Assembly (NCBI GenBank): GCA_013396655.1
Contig: WBMV01000451.1
Span: forward strand, 1-64,000
From: Campylorhamphus procurvoides
Lineage: Eukaryota; Chordata; Aves; Passeriformes; Dendrocolaptidae
DNA: 64,000 bases
Reading direction: 5' to 3'
Shown here: positions 53,242 to 64,000 of the stretch, piece after piece
How positions within the stretch are numbered: the stretch's first letter is position 1
How the letters are laid out: each line of letters starts with the position of its first letter
Position numbers and translations under genes: made by a program
The notes under the pieces: generated by a model
The model's database searches: none
What the model was told of the DNA's origin: nothing
What the model saw: only the letters and a program-made list of their open reading frames with translations

Positions 53242-53264
53242 AAACCATTCAGACTGAATGGTTT
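53242..53264. other. perfect 11-bp stem with 1-nt loop
   Basis: AAACCATTCAG, A, CTGAATGGTTT. This is an almost perfect palindrome, 12 bp before a second perfect one. Confidence 0.9.
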
Positions 53265-53276
53265 ATGTTCAATAGC

Positions 53277-53296
53277 TATGTCATTGCAATGACATA
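53277..53296. other. perfect 20-bp palindrome
   Basis: TATGTCATTGCAATGACATA equals its own reverse complement. It contains two TGTCATTG/CAATGACA half-sites, so a dimeric DNA-binding protein could recognise it. No regulator is assigned. Confidence 0.95.
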
Positions 53297-54236
53297 CCAT
53301 CATGCAAGTACAACAAACTGTATATAACAAGTAAACTTAAAAATTACTTTCTTTAAGATTTTGGAAATTTTGTGTACATCAAAGATAAGTAGAGTTGTAC
53401 TCTATCATTTCTAAAAGTGGACATTCATTCTTGTGTTCATTATGGTCTCTGATTTGTTGGAATTAAACTTGTTGCATCATGGCCTTATCTGAGTTCATTA
53501 CCAAACCTGACCATCTTTGCATCTTTCTCTGCTCTATCCTATTTCTGTTTCCCACCACTCACCAGAACATGCTACCATGGGATGGAATCTGGGGTGAAAA
53601 TAGGATGAAAATATTTAAGCAATAGTCTCCAAAGTGCAGATGTCTCTGATAAGATAATTAACTACAATGACAGCTGAACGCCGAGGATTGACACAAAAAT
53701 AAAGATGGCAGTCTTTGACTTCTGCAGGAAATAAGAAACATTTGCTGCTTTCATTTTGGAGGATTAGAAAACATTCTCAAATATTTTGGAAAGAAAGGCT
53801 GTAATTTCTTGGAGTGTGATATTTTCTCCTTATTCTAGGAGGCTAACTGTACTGGGGGAAATTGCATGGAAGGAGAGACTGCCTGATGGTGAGTTGCCAT
53901 CCAGACTGTAACAGCTCACTGCCCATTATTTAGGCACTTGAAAATCTAAAAATAGGTTTTCCCCAAGTTCCCTGTTGCCTGCTAACCTCTTCTCTATTTC
54001 CATCAAAGTATGAAAGTGTTTGAGCTTTATCAATAAAACCTAGAGAGACTGAATTTCCTGATGCTGAACACAAAGAAATTGCCTGCAGATGTGACAGCAT
54101 TGAGACAGGTGGTCACCTCAGCCTGATGCTTATTTGGGCATACCATGGTCATCCTTCCTGTACTGGGAAAGTTTGCACATCCTAGACCTGTCTTCCAGGA
54201 TGGAAGACCGCTCACCTTCCCTCCTACATATTAGAA

Positions 54237-54411
54237 CAGAATCACAAAATTATAGAGTAGTTTGGGTTGGAAGTGACTTTTAAAGGTCATCTAGTCCAAT
54301 CTCCTGCAATGAGCAGGGACATCTTGAACTAGATCTGGTGGCCTAGGGCCCCATCCAACCTGATCTTGAGTGCTTCCAGAAATGAGGCATTCCCTGCATC
54401 TCTGAGCAACT
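54237..54411 (-). mobile_element. CR1 LINE 3' tail fragment
   Basis: This is the reverse complement of a CR1 tail: 'agaatcacaaaattatagag', 'tttgggttggaagtgact', 'ggtcatctagtccaatctcc', then 'gccccatccaacctgatctt'. It is about 175 bp, 5'-truncated and non-coding. Confidence 0.92.
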
Positions 54412-56107
54412 TAACACTCTACGTTTAAAGGCTTAAAGCATTCAAAGGAGACATAGGAAACACAAAGATTTACCACTGTGCGATAAAGGAAAAAGTACTA
54501 AATGGAACATACATTGATATCCAGGTCTCTCACAACTCAGGTAAGAGCTGCCCTCCCAGTTACAGATTCTTATGGGCTTTGACGCAAGATAGCTATAATG
54601 AATATATAAATAATGCAAATGCAAAATGAAAGAAGTACTACGATCTGCATAACTACAGAACAGTGGTTAGGAAGTGGCAAAGAAGGACAGTGAGGAAGAT
54701 TAAAAGAAAAGGGAGACTTGAGTTCTGCTAAGGAAAGGACAAACCCCTAAATTTTTGTAACAGAAGGTGAGGATAGAGAAGACTTTTTCTGTCTGCACTT
54801 TGTAAGAAGGGCTTGGCAAGACATCTAATCTAGGAGAGGCTGCACATCTGAAAACTGTTCTGGTGGAAGTCTGTACTGAAGAGATGTGACTCCAGAGCTA
54901 CTCTGTCCTCCAGAGCACTTCCCCTTGGAGTGTCTAAGAAAGAAGTCTCCTCCCTAGTTGGCTTGCAAAACTTTGCGCATGTCTTTGTTGCTAAATTCTC
55001 CCATATGCTGTAATAGACTGTGGGTCTAACTTAGTCTGCAGAGTACACTACAAGCAGCATATTTAACAGGAAGGTGCTGCCATACTTCAAATAACAAGCC
55101 TGAAATCTATTTGACAAGCTACCCCAAAACATAATTTTGCTCTTTTTTTTTTCAATAGGAATGTCTAGTTTTCCAATACCAAGGATTCATAGCTAACTTG
55201 TTTTTTGAACTAGTGATGTTGACATAATTTTCAAAATTGATTAAATATGATGTCTGCAGCATGAATTCTTCCTTTTCCCTAACCATTCAAAACACCATTA
55301 ATCCAGTACTACAAAACTGAACAGTCAACAGCAAGTTTCAGTCCCCAAGCAAAAGAGCAGCAAAACGCACACAGCACTGCAGTGTTATCACAGGTCATCT
55401 GTTCCTGAGCCAACCTTTTTTGTTGTTTTCTCCTACTGCATTATTGTCTCTCTCCCTCTTCAGAATCTGGTAAAGAAATCTTGGAAAGCCTATCTCCTTT
55501 CTAGTTTAAAACAAGAAAAATCTTACTTTATTTTCTTTCTAGTTCAGAATAGCAGCCTCAGGGTCCATTACTTTCTCAGGTTGCTTTATAGCAATCTGAA
55601 TACTAAAAGACGCAATTATTTTTTAACTTGTTTTAGAGATTGATCTTTATTTTAATAAAGAGTATGGTTTGGCTCTTATTTTTCACATAAATCAGCTGTT
55701 ATAAATTCCAAGTTTGGTTTTATTTGGTATCTTTATTTTTGCAAATACCACAGTAAAAGCATCTCAGATATCAGAAACTGCATTCTGTTTCATCACCTTA
55801 CACATGCCAACAGCACATATGGATGTTCCATAAGCTGCTATCACCAAAGCAATCGTCTGCAATGGGTTGCCTTGTAAACACAAGTTGTGTGTATTTTACT
55901 TTCTGAAGTCAGGTGAAGTTCTTTCATCTTAATTCAGATGTGATTTACTGTAAATAATTCTAATGTTGCTAAGAGACAACTTTCAAAACAAGTCTCAAAT
56001 ACAACAGTGTTAATATTAAAAATCTTAAATAGGTGTTTATGTTGTGCAGAACACACTTTTTAACATCCTTTGATAAGGCCAAATAACTCATCTGGGGGGC
56101 GGATAAG

Positions 56108-56133
56108 CTGACTTGCCAACACTGGCAGGTCAG
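56108..56133 (+). other. 11-bp stem-loop
   Basis: CTGACTTGCCA, loop ACAC, TGGCAGGTCAG. Ten Watson-Crick pairs and one U-G pair form in plus-strand RNA. It lies directly after a G-run. No known structured RNA was recognised. Confidence 0.8.
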
Positions 56134-58316
56134 AGGGCAACAGGTCTGACATGTCCCATGCTGTACCTGTCACACACACTTGAAGGATCCCTGCACTTCC
56201 AGTAGCTATTTCTCCATATGCCTAGCATATTTCTACAGACTGCAGAAATCCAGAAAACTGGTGCCTTTGAGAGGTCTAGGGAAGGATCTTTTTTTTACAC
56301 AGAAGAATTTCTTTGTCTTTAAAAGACAACATAAATCTCACTACTAATCTAGGGGGTGATTTGCTGAACTATGGCTGTTTAACATCAAGTATGGAAAGTT
56401 AGACACTGAAAATACAAAGTAAGAACGTGTCTGTTGAAAGGGAAAAAATTTTAGGAGCATTATATACTGCTTTTTGGTAAATAGACTAAAACTAGTAAGT
56501 ACTCCCTCATTTTAACCCTTCCTCCTTTTCTGACACATACGATTTTTTCTGACCTGGGTAGGGAATAAGGAGACACCTTTGCCTGTCTTAGAGTAACAAT
56601 GTAGATGCTATTCAGGGAGAAACAAATAAACTTAACTATTGAATGAGATGCATGGTGAGTAAGAGATACACTTTGATGAGAAAAAGTAGAATAAGATGAG
56701 TAAGCTTTCTAGTCTGTGCGAGAGCCTTCAAGTGATACATGCTTTATCTAACACCATTATAATACATATTCATGCTTTTTTCATGTATCTATATAAGTAT
56801 AATGGAAGAATGTACCTTAACAGTTATTGAATTGACATGGGCACCTTTTCACAAGACACTCACTTTAATTAATCCCAAGGTGGTAGCTGGTTCTCAAGAG
56901 ACTGAAAAATTTGCTCATCACCAAGTATTTGGGAGGGCATTGAGGAAGCAGAGTGCTGAGAACTGAGGGAGGTTTCCTGTAATCAGGCTGTGGGCAATTT
57001 GAAACTTAACAATTCTGATATGTCTCTGTTCTTTTTGGAAGTTGTTGCTCATGTTTGGCCTAACTTGCAGACACAACCCACTTCACCCTGTTACCTTCTT
57101 CACAGAGTATGGAATTTGAACTTCTAAAAGAAAAGAGACATTTTAAAATTAACATTTATATTAGTGGCAGAGCCAGGCAGCTAATATGGATTCTGGCCAA
57201 GGGAGGGTACAGTTGGAGTCAGGAGATCTGGGGAAAGTCTGTTCCCCTGTCGTGAGAACAAGTACATGGAAAAGGATATATGGAAGATGAAGGGATCAAA
57301 GTGATGAGAAGGAAAAAAATTACAAGAAAAATATAAAGGGGAGGGTCAGACTACATTGTCATTATATTTATTACAGTGTCTATGGTAAGAGTAAAATTAA
57401 TTGGCAGTACACGCAGTTCCTGGAGTTTGGATTGTCTTATGCCTAGAGACAATGAAGCAGAGGTAGAAAAAAGTATATGTAGTTTTAGAATGCTCAGATA
57501 TGACTACACAAAGTACCTGAAAATACATAAGAGGCCCGAAACTTTCTCTGTTTTTTGCTGTAGCAACAAAGTTTATTTCAAGTTCAGTCAGCTGTGAAAG
57601 AGATGGGAATCAAATGAACTTAAGTTGAACAACACTGGACAGCCCTGCTCTCAGAGACCTTTCTGAGCTATACCAAGCTGTGGTGAGTAGGTACTTCTTG
57701 CAGCCTGTTGCCCACAGTGGTAGGATGCCAACTACACTAAAGTCTGGTGTGTCCTTTGGCAAGTTCTCCTCTACCATGTTAAATGTGCAGGCTGTTTTTG
57801 AATGAACAAGATTTCATGACAGTAGCAATTGGAATAAAACTAATTACATCTGTTTGATGGTAGGACCTACTTTAAGATAATTTGAAACAAGCTCCCTAGG
57901 GGAAGTTTTCCCCTTTGAAGTGCTTCTTACTCCAGGGTTTCCTTTTGAAGTAGCTCCCCCTTTGGATTGCTTTTGAAGTGCTACTTTTTCTTATCTTAGG
58001 TCTTCTTTGAGTTCTACTTTGTTGCATCTTTCACATTGGAGGTTCACAGCTGAAGATCACTGAGTAGAAAGGGAGACTTTGATTTAGACCAGTTTCATTC
58101 TCATACCATGCGGGAACACCTGCCTGCATCTCCCCAGAAGTAGCCATACAGGGAGGATTAAGAAAGCTATCCATTCATCTCCTCACTGGCACCAACTTTG
58201 TGTGTAAAGTGGCCATCATCCAGACCAAGATGTAGAAATGCCTCTAGATGTCTAAAATGCCTGTTTTGCATGATTGCAGAACAAACCTTTTTCTCTTTCC
58301 TTTCTCCCATCAGCTT

Positions 58317-58376
58317 AGATATTTGGCTTACTCCTCTCCTTCCTTAAGATATTTGGTTTACTCCTCTCCTTCCTTA
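58317..58376. repeat. 30-bp tandem duplication, two copies
   Basis: The unit begins AGATATTTGG and ends CTCCTTCCTTA (58317-58346). It repeats at 58347-58376 with one C/T difference, which points to recent slippage. Confidence 0.92.
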
Positions 58377-58746
58377 CATGGTATACGTCTCCACTGCCAC
58401 TTGGAAAGCCCTTCATTCTGAGGGAGTTCATAAAACCATTAGTTGTGATGAACAGTTTGGAAGCAACACTTTACTCCAGCAATGAGGTATTCCCACAACT
58501 AGAAATGTATCAGCTCTCACACCTTCATTCTGGCCTGAGAGTTTGGAAATCCTGTGAACAGAGAGAAGGACACAGAGGTTTGAGGTTGCAGAAGGTTTTC
58601 AGACCAGATAAGGCTGAGATAAGGATGGGGTCAGGAGCACTTAGCAATAACATGAGGTCTACCAGTTATTAACATGATGTCTAAGAAGAATCTCTCTATC
58701 CATTCAAAGTGCCCTATCATACCTCATTACATGCTATGTATCAAAC

Positions 58747-58999
58747 AATGGGTACAAATTGAAGGAGGGGAAATATAGGTTATATATTAAGAATAAATTT
58801 TTTTACTGTGAGGGTGGTTAAACACTGGGAGAGGTTGCCAGTTGAGGTTGTGGGTGCCCCAACCCTGGCAGCATTCAAAGCCAGCTTGGATAAGACCTTG
58901 AGCAAACTGGTCTAGTGGGAGATTTCCCTGCACAAGGCTGCAGGTGTGGGGACTAAATCATCTTTAAGGACTCTTCCAACCCTTAACATTCTATGATTG
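58747..58999 (+). mobile_element. CR1 LINE 3' end fragment
   Basis: This is a sense-orientation CR1 tail of about 250 bp: 'aatgggtacaaattgaagg', 'ttactgtgagggtggtta', 'ggagaggttgcc', 'gagcaaactggtctagtggg' and the terminal 'cattctatgattg'. It is 5'-truncated with no coding capacity. Confidence 0.92.
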
Positions 59000-61599
59000 A
59001 AAAACTTGTCAATTGCTGCAGCAGGAGCAACCTGAGGAACCCAACAGGGTCCACCTTCCCTGCTCCAAGAGCAGTGGAGGGCCTGGCAGATGCTTCTATG
59101 CTACGGCAGTATTCCATGTTTTGGCAGTAGCTCACAACATTTGATGTCCATCCTGCATTGCATATCCCACCAACTCTCACTCCAGTTTTTAGGTTCCAGT
59201 GGTTTTGGCTTCCATAACTTGGAAATCTCCTTTTTGTCTCCAGATGAGATGACCCAGTGTGCAGTTTACAAGCCTGCATCTACCTGCATTTACAGCAACT
59301 GGCTGTACAAACCGCTGCTTCCCTCCTTAACTAGACAATACCCCTGGCTATCACTGAAACTGGCCTGGGACTGGGAGAATTTGATGCTGCTGCTACCCCA
59401 AGGCTTGAGGAAACAGAGTATTTTTGATGTGGCCAGAGATACTTCTGAGGCAGGAGTTGAAGGCAGTTCCTCATGGCTGTGGCCCCTCCCTTGTTCTGTA
59501 AAGCAAGTACAGGTAAGAAGACATAGATGTTATGGTGGGCTAGATTGTGGATAGCTGTCTCCTCATGGTATCACTCCCCTTCCTCTCCCTTCAGACCTGT
59601 ACTGCAACCTCCTGAGCCCTTCTTAACGTGGCACACAAGTGTGTACAGTTGGGTACAGGCCCCCCCTTCACCCCCAACCATGTGCTCTTGTGAGAGACTG
59701 GTCTTTTTTGATGCCAGTACACAAGGGCAAGATTAACCGTGGAATCGGACCAATACTCCTGACATCAGGCACTTTTCAAGCGGACCAGAAAACCAGTCTG
59801 AAATAACAGTACATTTGTTAAAGACAACAGCTCTTTGAACTAAAAGGTGAACCGACCAACTGGCAAAATGTCAAATGTTTTGAGGAGACACTAACAGCAC
59901 TTTCCCCAAGTAATATAGGGGATATGAAATTGGGCTCAGCAGTCTAAACTGTAGGCATAAAAACACTAAAACCTTGCTAAGGTTAATTAGCATGGTGCTG
60001 TCCAAACCAAGTTTTTACATTTTAACAGGGTCATAATTAAAACAGAAACAAATGTGCCCTGTGAGCAAAGCAGTCCAAAAGAAGTGTGTGGGATTTTTTT
60101 TTTTTTGACTCTGCAGAAAATCAAATTAAATCAGAATAGCTGAAAATACTGAAACAAATGGTGAAGCAACAAATCAAGTATCATTTAAAGTGACGTGAGA
60201 TCAGTGGAAATCCCCCTTAAATACTGTCATTCTTATAGTAGTAAAATACTATTAAATTAAATATTTGGGATTTTGAAACAGAATGATGCTGACAATACCA
60301 CGCTGTGCCTCGGTGAAGACAACTTTCCCCTTTTTGCTATGCTGGTATTTTCCATAACTCAGAATTGAGAAGCTTCCAGTTCATCTTGCTAGCAATCATA
60401 ATTAGCATCAATATAAAAATGCAGATAAGTTGTTATCTTTCTACCACTATAATGCCTGTTTATTAGATATTTATGTGGTTTTACGTAATAGGAAATTTAG
60501 TCCTTCAGACTTGTGTATTTAAACTGAAGCTTTATTTTCATCTTATGTTTTTCCTAATACTAGTGCTAGCATGAGGAGAATATTTCCTCCCTGTCACTGC
60601 CCCATCCCTATCTTTATGCACTCTCACTAGGTTGAATGAATTTTTTACAGGTCCACAAGAAGGTCAGCGAATTGATCTGATGCTTTTGGGTCAGGAGTAG
60701 TCTGAAAAATTTACCACTCTAACACTGTCACCAGAGAACACTTCCTATAGGCTCAGAGATTATTCAACACTCTTGAATGGTATTTGTCAAGCAGGGATAC
60801 ATGTGTGTATTATGCATGAATTATCTATTGTCAGGGAAATTATAACACTTTCTGGGCCACCCAGGGTGAGGTAGAGTTTCAAAAGCCTTTTTGCATATCA
60901 AAAGCTTGCATTGTATAAAGTAGCTTCTCACTAGCAAGAAGATCATAAATTGATACCCTAATTAAACTAATTATCAAGTTTTTGGGCTACAGGAAATTCC
61001 CAGTGTGGCATTTACACACAGCTTAATTCACAGGGAAAGCATGGGTTCACGGAGCTTTACCCTGAGTACAGGTGCTTGACATGGAGGGGTTAGAATGTTT
61101 GTTGCATGTGCCTCTGTGCTGGCACGCAGCGTGCTGCACAGAGCAAGGCAGGTTTTGCCACTCTCCATCCTGTGTCCACCACCATCTCCCCCTCTGCTCA
61201 CTTCTGCGGCTATGATATTCACTGGACATCCTGCTGAGCCAAATGACCTCACAGAAACTTCAGACAACTGTTTTCTCCATTTCCAACTACTGGGATTAGT
61301 TTTCTGCTGTTCTAGTGAGTTAAATCAGCTCATGAGAGGCTTCAGCAAAGTCCAGAGCTGGTTCAAGGGATGAACAGATGAGTGGTCAGGGGGAAGCATA
61401 TAGATGGTCAGAGCAGGATTTACCCTTTGATTCTTTGCACCTGCTTTACAAACCTAGAAGGCTTTTAAACTCAGTTTCTAGCATAGCAGAACAAAACTTG
61501 TTTTATTTTTTTGCCTTGGCAGGACATCCTGTGAAAGTGCTGAGATGTCACTCTGCAATAGGAGCCATATGAAAAGAAAAATCCTTTGGGGAGTGTAAG
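59000..61599. other. unique sequence upstream of the right-hand LTR
   Basis: No supported gene. The 154-codon plus frame at 59090-59554 is the longest in this stretch but has no recognisable domain or exon boundaries. A T-run lies at 60092-60107. Confidence 0.5.
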
Positions 61600-61820
61600 T
61601 GTGGGGGAACGCCACCCGAAGGATCAGCAAGACGACCAGGACGAACATTTCTATGAGTGGACGGATCTGGCAGTCAAATGATCAATACCAGAGATCGACG
61701 ATGACCCCATGTTGTAGAAGTTGATGTTTTCAAAAGGTTTTGTAGTGAAGATATTGACTATGTGTATTAGATAGATAGTTATAGTTATTCCATTTCATCT
61801 GTATTTGTACGTTTGTCCCC

Positions 61821-61885
61821 ATTGGCTGTTGCCACCCTGGTTACTACCTACCCAATTGGTTGCCTTATCCCTGATCCCCCATTGG
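61821..61885 (+). promoter_or_regulatory. three inverted CCAAT boxes in U3
   Basis: ATTGG occurs at 61821, 61855 and 61881, each within a CCC(A)ATTGG(C/T)TG context, ending about 30 bp before the TATA box. This arrangement fits NF-Y-driven LTR transcription. Function is inferred from the motif. Confidence 0.55.
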
Positions 61886-61914
61886 CTGGCTGGTGGTGCA
61901 GTGCAGCACCACCA

Positions 61915-61920
61915 TATAAG
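61915..61920 (+). promoter_or_regulatory. TATA box of the right-hand LTR
   Basis: TATAAG in context ACCATATAAGGCTAG. The transcription start is expected about 25-30 bp downstream, near 61945. Confidence 0.6.
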
Positions 61921-62045
61921 GCTAGCCCCTCCCAGTTTCCCCATATTTGTGTTCGCCCCTCCTTTCCTTACCCATATTTGTCGCGCTCCACCCTAACTCC
62001 TCCCAGTTTCTAGAAGCCTCTCTACCAAACTGTCCCATGCGCCCT

Positions 62046-62051
62046 AATAAA
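62046..62051 (+). promoter_or_regulatory. LTR polyadenylation signal AATAAA
   Basis: This is a canonical hexamer about 130 bp after the TATA box, correctly placed within R. Confidence 0.65.
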
Positions 62052-62121
62052 TTGTTCCAGTCTTCTTCACCCTTCATCAACTGCGGGCCTTTTCTTTCTC
62101 CTCCTGGTGGAACGCAGCAAA

Positions 62122-62139
62122 TGGCGCCCTGAACGTGGG
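62122..62139 (+). other. retroviral primer-binding site, tRNA-Lys type
   Basis: TGGCGCCCTGAACGTGGG matches the tRNA-Lys1,2 type primer-binding site (TGGCGCCC..AACGTGGGGC) except for two inserted bases (TG). It follows the LTR end by two bases. This is the firmest evidence that the LTR is a 5' LTR. Confidence 0.85.
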
Positions 62140-62400
62140 GCGACTCCAGAAGCTTGCATCAAGTCAACGGATTGCAACCACTGGGCTTTCGCCCGTGGCG
62201 GCTGCTGGCCACAGTCGTCTGGGTTTGGCATGCCTTCCGTACCCCGTGAAGCCACGTGAACTCCAGTGGAGAGCGGATTGGCATTCGGCTTTGGCCTCGA
62301 TACATCTCTTTCAGGTATGAAGAGGGTACTTTCCTCCCGTGAATCCCCAACCGCCTCATCAGGGTTGAGTAGCAACCCTGAACATAAGGATCTACCTACT
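62140..62400 (+). other. retroviral leader remnant with splice donor and stem-loop
   Basis: This GC-richer sequence behind the primer-binding site is what a retroviral leader looks like. TTTCAG|GTATGAAG (GT at 62315-62316) resembles the major splice donor. TCAGGGTTG-AGTAG-CAACCCTGA (62359-62381) is a perfect 9-bp stem-loop that could be a packaging-type element. No gag frame follows and the DNA turns into ordinary flanking sequence, so the rest of the provirus is deleted. The right boundary is approximate. Confidence 0.6.
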
Positions 62401-64000
62401 CACTTGTGGCACCCCCTGAGCAGGTGACAAATTGCTCAAAATGCTGCTGTTGGCCCTCTTACATGCTGTCCCTTGGTGTTACTAACACAAGTGATGCAAA
62501 AGGAAGAGTGACTGCAAGTCTTTTTGACTCACCAGGTAGGACCCACCACTCACCCTAATTTGAGCCCATCTGAAGTTAAGTATCCAGTCTGCACCAATTT
62601 GATTGACTCCCCCAGTCACTGTATGCTTCAGGGCCATGGGCTCTTGCACTACCTGCTTAGGGGGACTTGGGAGGCAGGTCAGACTAGAAATCTTCCAGAA
62701 GTGCCAAAGGGAAGAGACATTTCTAGCTGATTCTCACATGCGTTCCCATTCTGCATCTTCAAAATTGTACACTGCAACACAAGGCAGAACAAACTATGCT
62801 TTCTTCTTTTTACAGTCATTGCCTCAGAAGTTGAACCAATTTGCCATCACCCCATGGAGTAAGCACTATTTAAAGGTAGAGAGTTTCAAAACAAAACAAA
62901 AAAATCCTGGATCTTTTCCTGATGATGAAATTATTTGAATTTATGAATTCTAGTTATTTCACGAAATGGTTCAAAATGTATGTTATTTGTCTCAAGGTAT
63001 TGTGAATCAGACAGAAGCTGACACAGACCCTGGGACACATTACTCACCCTGACTGTAAAAAGCTGCAGAACAAACACCAGTGCTCATAAAGCATATCCAT
63101 TGGGCTCTGGCCAAACAGTGACTGTGATAAGGGAGGTGAGTGAGTGGGAAAATTAGTTTGATTAGCTTTATCAGCAGGAAGGTGAGGAGTGGAAAATCCC
63201 TAAGCAAAAGAACAAAGGGGCAGAGGTGATAGAGCAGAGGCTTGAAGAACCAGGCAGCTTTGGGCAAAAAGGAGGAACAAGGGCAGATACCTTCATGGAG
63301 AGGGCTTTTTTCCCCTCCACCATCAGCCAAAGAAACAGGTAAGTAGATGGAGGGGAGGAGGCACCAGAGAGCAGCAGGAGGAGGTTTTCAATGTGCTTCA
63401 GGGAAAAATTCATGCGGAGACTGAGGAGAAAGGATGGGTAAAGGGTTATGAGGGTTTCTGGCCTTAGTTGTTTTTCAACCAAAACATCTCTAGATTTTCT
63501 CTGACATGTCAACTTTCTCTCTCTACCCTGAAACTCTGCTAGAAGAAAGAAAGAGCTTTTTGACCTATTTAATATGTCTGGCCATGTAAAGATAAGAACA
63601 AAGATCAGTCATACTAATGGAGCTGCCAGATTCCTGTAAGTCCCAGACATGGCCATCACACATGGCAGACTGGCTGTGTAGCACATAAAACATGACATTG
63701 GGGTATCCCAGACAGACAGGACTTTGCAAATAGGCCCTGTATGGTTATTCTGTAAATGGACTCACCACCACCACAACTCATGCTCCAGACTGTGGGGGTA
63801 TCAGCTGTGTTGTCCTGGCAGATATTTGGAGGTTATTCCAAAGGATGATCCTGAAAAGTGCAGAATTCCAGGCGTTGTTTCTCCTTTGTAGTCTAGAGTT
63901 AAATAAAATTGTGACAGAGTCTTATTGCCATCACTTACTTCAAATTGCTTCAAACATCATGTCATTTCAAATATCAAATCAGAAGCTAAACTATAAATTA
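62401..64000. other. unique sequence to the window end
   Basis: No retroviral coding sequence, gene or further repeat was recognised. Minus frames at 63040-63512 overlap each other and have no supported function. Confidence 0.5.

Larger units (their letters stand above)
49190..54236. other. unique sequence with palindromes, no supported gene
   Basis: No gene is established. A 67-codon plus-strand frame (50253-50456) has a protein-like helical composition, and CAG|GTAATGA inside it looks like a splice donor, but no good acceptor precedes it. An overlapping 136-codon minus frame (50332-50742) has no recognised motif. Adjacent palindromes lie at 53242-53296 and a T-run at 52577-52594. Confidence 0.5.
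54412..58746. other. unique AT-rich sequence without supported genes
   Basis: No gene or transposon was recognised. There is a hairpin at 56108-56133, loosely repeated 'cttttgaagt' motifs at 57913-57990 and a 30-bp tandem duplication at 58317-58376. Confidence 0.55.
61600..62119 (+). mobile_element. 5' LTR of a truncated ERVK-like provirus
   Basis: The LTR starts TGTGGGGGAACG and ends at CA (62118-62119), two bases before a lysine-type primer-binding site, giving about 520 bp. U3 carries three ATTGG (inverted CCAAT) boxes at 61821, 61855 and 61881, a TATAAG box (61915-61920) and C-rich stretches. AATAAA lies at 62046-62051, followed by a T/C-rich stretch ending in CTTTTCTTTCTCCTCCTGG that fits the end of R and U5. 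Terminal inverted repeats are poor. No 3' LTR is in the window, so a target duplication cannot be tested. The lysine PBS and order of signals suggest a betaretrovirus-like (class II) element. Confidence 0.85.

Noticed and set aside
59090..59554. 154-codon plus-strand open frame
   Set aside because: No recognisable domain, no exon signals, and similar-length frames occur by chance in this window.
62067..62375. 102-codon minus-strand open frame
   Set aside because: It is the antisense of the LTR U5, primer site and leader.
1..64000. CRISPR array, operon, riboswitch or other prokaryotic system
   Set aside because: No regularly spaced repeats or compact gene order. All recognised elements are vertebrate retroelements.

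Overview
The window looks like avian nuclear DNA, most likely from a songbird. It is AT-rich and gene-poor. It carries many CR1 LINE tails on both strands, with the typical ending in repeated 'attctatgattct' or its complement. It also has three retroviral LTR families and one tRNA-Ile/CR1 composite SINE of the kind known from zebra finch and other passerines. I found no confirmed host protein-coding gene. The many short open frames are what a vertebrate intergenic or intronic region gives by chance. The order-level assignment rests on recalled repeat families, not on a search.

Layout: 1 to about 1840 is the 5' part of a minus-strand endogenous retrovirus whose body leaves the window on the left: LTR (1440 to about 1839), primer-binding site, leader with a possible splice donor, and a gag gene that is frameshifted near position 500. 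From 1840 to 15016 is unique sequence with one short CR1 tail (7163-7242). A solo LTR with ERVL-like ends and a near-perfect 5-bp target duplication occupies 15017-16009. CR1 fragments follow at 16863-17294 (-), 24519-24776 (-), 27755-28380 (+), 34772-34931 (-), 45003-46818 (-, with reverse transcriptase remnants), 54237-54411 (-) and 58747-58999 (+). A second solo LTR, ERVK-like with a 6-bp target duplication that includes the only N in the window, lies at 48317-48947. The tRNA-Ile SINE sits 80 bp further on (49028-49189, -). Near the right end is a 5' LTR with a lysine-type primer-binding site and a retroviral leader (61600 to about 62400, +), with no recognisable retroviral coding sequence behind it.

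The structures not explained by standard repeat annotation are these. First, a perfect 45-bp inverted repeat, one arm of which lies inside and disrupts a CR1 copy (27423-27467 and 28133-28177). Second, a pair of adjacent perfect hairpins/palindromes (53242-53296). Third, a 12-bp perfect stem-loop (43273-43300). Fourth, a stem-loop behind the right-hand LTR leader (62359-62381). Fifth, a 45-codon minus-strand frame with a splice-acceptor-like sequence (33131-33265) that could be a terminal exon of an unrecognised gene. There is no CRISPR array, operon or other prokaryotic feature, and I see no convincing new biological system.
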